DNA from: Bidens hawaiensis
Lineage: Eukaryota; Streptophyta; Magnoliopsida; Asterales; Asteraceae
Assembly: GCA_021521415.1 (NCBI GenBank)
Contig: JAIQDT010000187.1
Span: 1,302,001 to 1,366,000, forward strand
Length of the DNA: 64,000 bases
Direction: 5' to 3'
This document shows positions 55,933-64,000 of the stretch, one piece after another. A program made the translations under genes and the position numbers. Position 1 is the stretch's first letter; the number at the start of each line of letters is the position of its first letter. The notes below the pieces were generated by a model. That model saw only the letters and a program-made list of their open reading frames with translations, had not been told where the DNA came from and searched no databases.

Positions 55933-58325
55933 TAGGGATCAGTCGATCACCAACTACTTGTTTGTACATAGTCGAAGTGGATATCCCATACATGAGATGT
56001 GTGGTGGATAATATTACCATATAGAAACTTTTAACACTTCATCTCTGCTAATCTATGATCGTAAATCAATATATGAGACGTCTTTATATTTTAAGATAGG
56101 TTTTGATTTGAGTCTAACTGATTAAAAAAAATGTTGCTTAACTAGAAATTTGAAACATGCTTCAAATGTCGATTAGTCGAGTCCTTCGTCAACCACACTC
56201 GTGGCTAAAGCCTTTTTCACTCAATATAATATTTTGCATAACAAATGTCATGCAAAACGAAACAAAGGCTATCAAAAAGATCCTGTTGGCCAAATAAAAA
56301 AAGCAATTTCTTAGTCTGCAATGGGTTTCCTTTAAATTAAAGTATAAAAGATATGTTAAAACATCTTTTTTGTAAGATTGTTTCCAAAGGTTTTTATTAT
56401 AAAAGTCTATTATATTATTAGAAACATGATCAAATATATTTTATTCTTAACATGAAAACGGTGAGAACCAATTTGTTGTTATGATTAGGTTTATTTTTAT
56501 AGGTGTTTGCTGCTATTTTTTGTTCGTATTTGCTAATTTTCGATTATGAGACGTTATAAGTATTTGGTTATTTATATTTTGTTGTTATTATTAGATGTTT
56601 TCTTTTGCTGTTATAAGCATTTGCTGGTATATGTTGTTATTATTTTGTTCTTGATTTTGATTCTTTTGTTGTAGTTTTTCGGTTATTTTCTTTGTTATTA
56701 TAAGTCATTATTTATGTAGATTGGTATTGTAATTAATATTGTTTCTTACGTTTGCATTTTTAAATAAATTGACATTATTTCCTACGTACTCATGTTAAGA
56801 TCAAAATGTACATGAACCTTCCCCTATATTATTATACTTAAGATAAAAAGTCTTAATAGGTGTCGAAATTGATTAATTGGTTCACGTAGCCTAATATGAT
56901 GAATATGGTTGTGTCACGTAACTTTTTTATTTTTTCATGTTATCATTTTTTTGTTTTAGTTTTTTTATATGATTTTTTTGGTTCTTACTAATATATGTTC
57001 ACAATAGATTTCTCATCGTGTTTGTTGCCGCCACACGCGGTTCTTTTTGGTTGGCTTGCATAGGTTTTTTTTTCTCTTTTGTTTTAAATATGTTAATTTT
57101 TTTGTATTTGGGCGTTAATGAACTTATTTTTTGATTTAGTTTCAGTAACCTTTTTGATCTTCGGAGGACCGTTGGAAGAATAAATGGCGGTCCGCGGAGC
57201 TAGAATTTTCAAAGTTACACTTTAAACCCTGAATTTTGATTTAGTTACATTTTGGCCCTTGAACGTTCAATATTGACATTTTCATGTTGAAATTTTTAGG
57301 AATGTTACGTGAATTAAGTTAACACATTACTTTAAGAAAAAAAAATATTGGGTGCTATCTGTTTGCGTTTTATTAATTTGTTAAAAAAAAGTTAACTTGC
57401 CAAATTCACATTTTGAACGAATTCATAATACGGTTGCGTATGTCCAAATTCCAATTGGAAAAACATATTGTGGGGCAGTAATCGGGTTTTTATATTATAC
57501 ACCCTTTGAAATTTGAATTGCATTTTTTATGGGCTTAGGCCTAAACCTAATTCATGTTAGCGGACTTAGTCTTAACCCAATTGTCTAGTCCATCAACCCA
57601 ATTCATCTTGTTCCAAGGTTAACATTATGTAGGAAAGAAAGACATAATCAAAATGGATCGTTGTGAGGAAATGAAAAAACATATTGTTTGGTTAGTCAAT
57701 ATTATGGAATTACCTGGGGGTAACCGTGAAACTGTTCAAACCGGTCATCGGTTTGGTTTTACGGTTGGGTTTTTTTCTTAACTTTCGGTCGTCCGGTTTC
57801 AAAGATTTCAAACCTTAGTAAACGGTTTGGTTTACGGTTTACACCAAAAACCAACCTTATTAAATCGAACCGTATATTTTAATTATTTGAATTATTTGTT
57901 ATTATATATACATATATATTAATTAGACCTAACTAAATTAAAAAATGTATCAACTATATATGAAACATAATACACTATACATTGAGAAATAAAATGGACA
58001 AAGCCCACTTAAAAACACATTTTTAGTCCAACTTTCTCAAATTTTTAAATAATACCTATAATTTGTTATAATCCTAAAACTCGTTTGTTTTTCTACATAT
58101 ATGGGCTATTTAAATTTTAGGTCTTTCTTTATAACATAGAGTTTGTTTGGGCTTCGAAAATCTGTTGTTTAGCAACTTGTTAAATTCTAAAATCTTTTGA
58201 CAACTTAACTTATACATTTATCATATCTTATTTTGGACATGGCATAAAAGCCCAATGAGCCCATACCGTGAAATCAAATTGAAACCAAACCATTACTCAC
58301 GGGAAACCAAACAGTTACTCACAGT
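55933..58325. other. AT-rich spacer, no gene
   Basis: 57720-57870 is rich in CGGTTTGGTTT words like hAT-type ends. 57180-57300 (AAGTTACACTTTAAACCC) resembles one arm of a Mutator-type MITE. Otherwise nothing recognised. Confidence 0.4.
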
Positions 58326-58360
58326 TAGTAGCGGAGCCATGAGTTTTTCCTATGGGTTCA
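58326..58360 (+). repeat. possible left end of a DNA transposon
   Basis: TAGTAGCGGAGCCATGAG followed by TTTTTCCTATGGGTTC. The pattern GTGGCGGAGCC at an end is common to a plant transposon group as I remember it; the inverted counterpart lies at 62372-62389. Confidence 0.4.
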
Positions 58361-58842
58361 GGATTTTTCGGTATTCGACTTTTTTCTGGCGTCAAATTTT
58401 CGGTATGGATGGGTGTAGTTGGTCATTAGGCTAAATAACTAAAACGCAATATCACTATCAAAATAAAAATACATCGTCAACATTAAATAAAATACAAAGT
58501 CATATTAAATAAAAAATTTATTACATATTATAATTGTTTCTTACACGTTTTCATGTTTTGAAAACGGCTCGTAACATCTTTTATCGCGAATTTCAAAGAG
58601 AACTCATCTTTAGTATAAGAAATGCAAGCATCATTCATATAACCGCCACCCATCTGGTTAGCTCGAATACTTTTTTTAAGGGTAAAATATAGGGGGCGAC
58701 AAGAGGAACTCGATTGGTCAAGTTAGTGTAATTTTACATTTTAAAAAATTTGAAGTTTGGTGTTGTATGTTTCTCCGTTTCAAACTTCTTGCTAGATATT
58801 GGAGTTTTTTTAATAATATATAGTTGTTAAAAAAGAATAATG

Positions 58843-58879
<37 letters not shown>

Positions 58880-60685
58880 TGGATGAATGATGACGACCAA
58901 TTAACAAAATACTGTGTCACATGTGTTACACGGCTAATTCTTGAAAATTTTAAACTTTGACCATTAAGTGAAATACAGTCAACAAATTAATCATATATTA
59001 TCTTTACTACATTTTGAATTGGTAGCAAACCTATTTTCCAACCTTTTTATAAGAAAAACCTACATTATAAATTACACATGCTTATAGTTCCATTCTAAAA
59101 TTTGATTTGTTAAAATTTATTGTTTTGCTTAAAGCAATGTTTTATGAATAACTTTTACATCCTAATCATATTTTATTGTTATTAAAAACTATAATAATAT
59201 AGAAACTGCTTTCATCATTATCATAATAATATAATAAATGAATTAAACCTTAGTCAATACAAAAAAAACATGTGGAATAACCGAATTCGACATGTTAAAT
59301 CGTGTCATAATATGGTGCCTTTTCATTTACAAAACACCTTTAAAAAACCAACCCAACAATTCTATCAACCATCGTGTCTTTTCACCAATATAACTACCTT
59401 TTAACCGTCAAATAACCGTTAACCACCAATTCAAAACCTATCAATACACCTCCAAATCCCACCATTACAAATATAAACTTGGTTCTGATTACAAATACAA
59501 ACTTTATATATATTTCCTTGTAATCGAATTTTTAATTTGGACGTTATTATTATGAACATTTAATTAATTTAATTAATTAATTAATACTGAGTTTGAATCT
59601 ACGTTTTTATTTTGTTTTGTCAAATTGTTTCGTTCAATGTTTAACAGTCACAACCACTTCCAACCTTTTCCCCCAAATCATATATCTAATTACGTGGATA
59701 AATAGCGGAATTAATAATGCCCCTATAAAACCCTCAACCATCGGCGAATTCACCGTAGTATATTATCCTTCGGAAAACTTTAATTTAAAAAAATGGTGCA
59801 GACCGAATCAATCTTGAATGTGATACCTCCGCCGCTGCAATCAAGCAGATGCGGATGGAACAATCGAATCGCCACCGGACTTGATGACTCAAGGACCCAA
59901 ATAGGTTGTATCACGAACATGGTGTGCAAGAGGATACGATGTTTCCCATATTGATGGTTGGTTTGGCGATGGAGCAAACCCTCCAACAACATTTATGTGT
60001 GAATTTATTATTATGATAGACACGTAAACAGACACGATAATTCAATAGGATGTATGTGGCGACTTTTTGAAAAGTTGCATCGTAATCACGCTTATATCAT
60101 ATTAGCAAGTGATGTGTAATTCTACATAACAAATTCAAGTCTTTATTAAAACGGGAATGACTTTAATTTCATCTTTACAAAGAAACAAGGATTGATCTAT
60201 TTTTTTACCTTTTTAGCGGTATTTACCTTTATTACGTGACGATTGGATTAATTGTATTATATTTTATCCAATTTGTACATTTTGATCCATTTTATATATT
60301 TTGCATTTATTTCTCTAAGTTAATTTATTAATTAAAAATTATTTGTATGTCTTTTTCTAAGTAAAAGTTCATATTATATAGTGCATAAGAACTTTTTTCT
60401 TTTAACGACCTATAGTACATAGAGTTAATGTCATGCATAAATAAATACAAATATTTTGATTTAAATAAATTTCAAATAAAGTTTTACCTACATCTTGAGA
60501 TCCTGGCTTATGTTTTGGTCATAAGAAATATCACAGTCTTATTTTATACGTGCATTTCAAATCTATTGTTTCATCTTTCGGTTATAAGAGCCTCCCCCCC
60601 CCAAATGCATCACGGATTTTTTCGGTTGCTGTATGAATGTTGATACTATACCAATGAACTGAACTAAGTCGATACCAACCGGATT
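58361..60685. other. AT-rich region, possible Helitron interior
   Basis: A (TAA)n microsatellite at 58842-58877. 59590-60010 has better codon-like composition: one strand reads TTSNLFPQIIYLITWINSGI and, further on in the same frame after a TGA, SRTWCARGYDVSHIDGWFGD. I do not recognise it. It could be a captured gene fragment, since a Helitron end lies downstream. Confidence 0.3.
58842..58877. repeat. (AAT)n microsatellite
   Basis: At least ten uninterrupted AAT units. Confidence 0.95.
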
Positions 60686-60715
60686 CCCGCCGCAACGCGC
60701 GGGTAATTCTGCTAG
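60686..60715 (+). mobile_element. Helitron 3' end
   Basis: CCCGC-CGCAACGC-GCGGG hairpin, then TAATTCTG and the terminal CTAG followed by T, the classic Helitron 3' signature (stem-loop about 10 bases before CTRR, insertion before T). The 5' TC end was not located. Confidence 0.7.
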
Positions 60716-62371
60716 TTGTTAATACGATTACAATTAAATTAAAATTACAGAAATTACATAACTAAGATTACACAAATATGTTACAAATAGGTAAAAACTT
60801 TCATTTACATTACATTTGTGATTGTATTAGCAGGTATACATTGTTTATCAAAAATAAAAATCTTTAGTTTATGCCTGCTTGTAACTCTTAATAAAGTAAC
60901 ATATAGACCTGCTTAAACTCTTGATATAACCATATATAGTTGTCCGTGTGACAAAAAGTGTTCTCCAAGTACATACCAACTCTAGATAAATGATAATATA
61001 TATTCATGATACTAATAAAAAAAATATTCATACACATAAAATATCATAGCTTTTAATCAATTAATATGATATCATTTGATAGCACTGCTCATGTTTATAA
61101 AAAAACATGATTATCTCAAAAACCATATACCTGAACATTGAAAATATAATCATCCTTAGAATCTTTACAATTTGAAATTTATTGATCATGATAAATTTGT
61201 TGTCATTAATATTTCGTGTATGACAAATTTTTAATTGACTTTATATTTTACAATTAAAAATTTTATAATCAAGAAACATAAAAACCAAAAATTTAAATAT
61301 AACAAAATAATTTGTTTATTTCATATGAATGTAATTGCCAGGAAAATGAAAAATGCATATTAACATTAAAACCATGTTCAAATAATAGTGATTATTCTGA
61401 GTTAGAAGAATATTAGAAGATTTAAAGTTGCATAAAGTGAATGTAATGATTCTTACTTATAATCGTTGAAATTAGGGCTATCACTTTTACCCGTAACATG
61501 AAACCCAACCCAAGAAAACCCATACCCGAACCCAAACTAACCCGACCCGAGAAACTCAAACCCAAGATAATACTAACCCCAACCTAAACCGAAGTAATTC
61601 GGGTTGATTCTTGGGTCTGAATTCTAGGTTTCGGGTCAACCTGAAAACTTTTAGTTTTAAATCATATGTATTTTTAGGTATTAAAGGCTAAGCATTAGCC
61701 GCTGACGTTATCAGGATTTAGTCCAAGTCGATTGTTCTCATTCCACATATTATGAATCGAATGTTTATTGTTTATTATTTTGAATAGAATCCATAATAAA
61801 CACTTTAATTAACACTACAAATTCACTAATCATCTCCTGTCAATCCAAATGGAGAATACTTATTATATGTAGTAATTGATTTAGTTGGAATAAACTAATA
61901 ACTTTAATGTCATATATTGAAATGACTTAAACGATAAGGACCATATGTAAAAATTGGTTGAAAAAGTGTGAGGAGTGCTATGGTATTAACAAGTGGCAAA
62001 AATAGTAAGCTTTTATGATAATAGATAGATAATAAAAACAATATTTTTCTGGACATATATTTTATGAGTACAGAGAAAGTGACAGGATTCTTTCTCCTCA
62101 TACCATCTTCTTCTCCATTGGTGCTCTAAAATTTATTTGTGAATTCTCAAAATATCACAAAAAATGGTGACAGACTGGTTGAAAAAAACAACGTCGTTGT
62201 CTCTCTTTAAAATTTAAGTTTTTGTATTTCACCGAAGAATTGTGAAATGTTATAGAGATTTTGTGATACTGGGTTCGTGGACCGAAAATGAAAGGGTTCG
62301 CTTGTTAAATCGCACATATAAGTAATATATAAAATCGTAAATTGACCGGTTCGGCCGAACCCGGTCACTTG
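60716..62371. other. AT-rich region, no gene
   Basis: 61475-61640 is built of AACCCGAACCC/CGGGTT words, probably part of a hAT-type MITE. No coding sequence recognised. Confidence 0.4.
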
Positions 62372-62389
62372 TATGTGACTCCGCCACTG
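62340..62389 (-). repeat. possible right end of a DNA transposon
   Basis: Contains the perfect palindrome GGTTCGGCCGAACC and ends GTGACTCCGCCACTG, the inverted match of the end at 58326. No target duplication could be matched between the two ends. Confidence 0.4.
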
Positions 62390-62929
62390 CTTCTCCTTAT
62401 GCTTTGTTGTTGTTTAGAGTTTGTTTTATTTGACAAAGATGCTTGAAGGAGCCTGCTAGAAAGGAATTGAGACCCACTTTTTCACAACCTCCAAGTTCAC
62501 TACGTTGTTATCAGGATGGCGTTGGGGGGAGGGTGCGTGTGACATTCGTCAACATCGATTTAGTTTTTGTACTCGTTTTATTATCCATTTGTAATCGGAT
62601 CGTCTCATTTAATGAAGCGTTGATTATTAGTTATGATTTTCGGTCTTATCTTTATTGTACTTACGCGTGGCCCGTATCCTACTCTTTTAATGTTTATAAT
62701 ATGTAAATTTTTACAACAATGGATCACCAAACCAATTTCAAGGGACCATGTTGCAAATAACAAAAAATATATTTTGTTTCCCTCTTCTTTTCCCCTCATC
62801 CCGTCGCAACATCAGACCCCCCCCCCCTTTCAAATTTTAATTTCGTTTGACCCCCAAATCGCGGAATTAGATCAATTAGTTGGAGCCTTATCATACACGC
62901 TCCTTCCCATTTTAGTATGACGCGTAATT
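62390..62929. other. no recognised gene
   Basis: Frames at 62443-62706 and 62633-62920 have no protein features. A C run lies at 62817-62827. Confidence 0.35.
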
Positions 62930-63000
62930 GACAGCTATAACAAATCAATTACGAACTATTTTCGTTAAATAAGGTCGCGGCTAGTTTTGATCTTGTTAGC

Positions 63001-63010
63001 CTATAAATAC
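63001..63010 (+). promoter_or_regulatory. TATA box
   Basis: CTATAAATAC, full consensus, about 35 bases before an A/C-rich leader start. Confidence 0.5.
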
Positions 63011-63366
63011 GAGCCCAAAACTCAATTAAAATGCTTCACACCATCATCTCTCCATCACGAAACAAAACCCTAAGACAATTGCAGCAAATAAATAGTTCTT
63101 GACCTTGTTTGATTTCGTCTTTTGGCTGTAAACCCTAACTCGCCATTCGCGCTCAATTCATACTCGAACAAGGTAATTGTTACATGCATATGGATCGTTT
63201 TTCATATGGGAACAATAACCCTCTGTCAATTTTGATTGACAGAGGGCACACAATGATTAATTGAAATTTGTTTGATTTAGGGTTTATAATAGAATTGGGG
63301 AAAACCACAACTATTATATTTAAATATTTATTCTTATGTTCTAAACAAAATACAGACTAGTCCAAA

Positions 63367-63432
63367 TGGCCAGTACTTGCGAATAAACACCTTGAACCGG
63401 CCTGGGGCGCGGGTTCGATTCCCCCAGGCCCG
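63367..63432 (+). repeat. tRNA-like segment in LTR-like copy C
   Basis: TGGCCAGTACTTG resembles a pol III A box, and GGTTCGATTCC (63412-63422) is a good B box. GGCCTGGGG pairs with CCCCAGGCC around it. No acceptor stem or anticodon arm, so not a tRNA gene. Confidence 0.5.
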
Positions 63433-64000
63433 GTTTTTGTTATTAATTGTTTTTAACCTTTTTAATTATTAAAATACTTACTATATTAAAATAAATATTA
63501 TTTACACTCCTTTAACTAAACCGAACCCCATTGAACCTTTAAAAATAGAGTTTATTTTACGTTTTCGTATATATATATATATATATATAATTCGGAATAT
63601 ATATGGTTAAACTTATACTTTTCGTTTAATATTCCAACACGATTTATAAGAATAACTAAACTAATAAAAACTTTAATTACACTTTTAAAAACCCGTTTTA
63701 AATATACGTAACAAACTAACGATCCCCAAATCTATTATAAACCTATTTTTGTTTTATATTCATGTTTAGTTCGTTCTTTTCTCTTTAGATATTTATGTTG
63801 TCATACCTTATAACTAGGACAAATTATCGGGACTTCTCGCGAAACCACCTAATTGCTTTAATCGTTACCATCTCCTCGTTACCGTATTCCCTATTTCAAG
63901 TGAGTTCTTCATAACCCCGTTTTAACGCTTTTAATATTTTTGGGGTGTAGCATGTCACAAGTTTATCTCGTTAATTATGTGCTTATTTATAAACCGATTC

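Larger units (their letters stand above)
62930..64000 (+). repeat. LTR-like copy C, cut by the window end
   Basis: Shares with copies A and B an AGGGTTTATaAT...GAATTGGG block, a tRNA-like segment, and the AT-rich continuation with an AT microsatellite (63568-63588). It has CTATAAATAC at 63001-63010, a leader with AAAACCCTAAG, and a donor-like AAG|GTAATT at about 63173. It could be the promoter part of an LTR or unrelated promoter DNA fused to it. Confidence 0.45.

Noticed and set aside
63367..63432. tRNA gene
   Set aside because: Good B box, but no acceptor stem, anticodon arm or CCA-side pairing; reported as tRNA-like only.
1..64000. CRISPR arrays, rRNA genes, organellar inserts, bacterial-type operons
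   Set aside because: No regularly spaced repeat-spacer pattern, no rRNA landmarks and no organellar gene recognised; repeats found are transposon-derived tandem or terminal repeats.

Overview
The window reads as repeat-dense intergenic DNA from a flowering plant nuclear genome, most likely a eudicot. Asteraceae is my best guess, because several degenerate retroelement reading frames resemble proteins I remember as abundant there; this is from memory and was not searched. I see no rRNA, true tRNA, organellar insert, CRISPR array or convincing intact host gene. Almost everything that can be named is an LTR retrotransposon, a DNA transposon or debris of these, and every long reading frame carries stops or frameshifts.

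Layout. 1-20604 is a Ty3/gypsy Athila-type element: integrase end, env-position ORF, 3' noncoding region and 3' LTR. It is entered on the left by the end of another LTR (1-234). Its 3' LTR (5793-20604) is split by a 13-kb Tat-type Ty3/gypsy element (7022-20101). That element has two 860-bp LTRs, a tRNA-Lys primer site, gag-pro-RT-RNaseH-second RNaseH-integrase, and an antisense intron-containing gene on the opposite strand. It in turn contains a solo LTR (14152-16031).

20605-24122 is quieter, with a Mutator-type foldback MITE (21606-22042) and a Harbinger-like inverted repeat. 24123-28061 is an LTR plus a deleted gag of a Tekay/Del-like chromovirus. It is followed by an Athila-like LTR end and leader (28062-29460). 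29990-41678 is mostly minus-strand copia-type material: a degenerate 3-kb ORF and gag pieces, cut by several LTRs, a hAT MITE (31242-31592) and a complete noncoding copia element with target duplication (35733-38704).

41739-42224 holds a reverse-transcriptase-family remnant, and 42225-46660 is AT-rich with little content. 46662-46985 is a copia LTR. 47502-53554 is one Tekay-like LTR interrupted by a MULE (48739-50487) and a solo LTR (50511-52730), followed by primer site and gag (54653-55932). The rest is AT-rich, with transposon ends near 58326 and 62389, a Helitron 3' end (60686-60715) and the start of another LTR-like copy (about 62930-64000).

The genes do not form a host pathway. They are parts of replication machinery (capsid, protease, reverse transcriptase, RNase H, integrase) of dead or non-autonomous elements. 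The most unusual signals are the spliced antisense gene in the Tat element, its extreme enrichment of GGATCC, a covarying hairpin between its two LTRs, TATA boxes placed at the centre of unrelated palindromes in two copia LTRs, and palindrome arrays in several LTRs.
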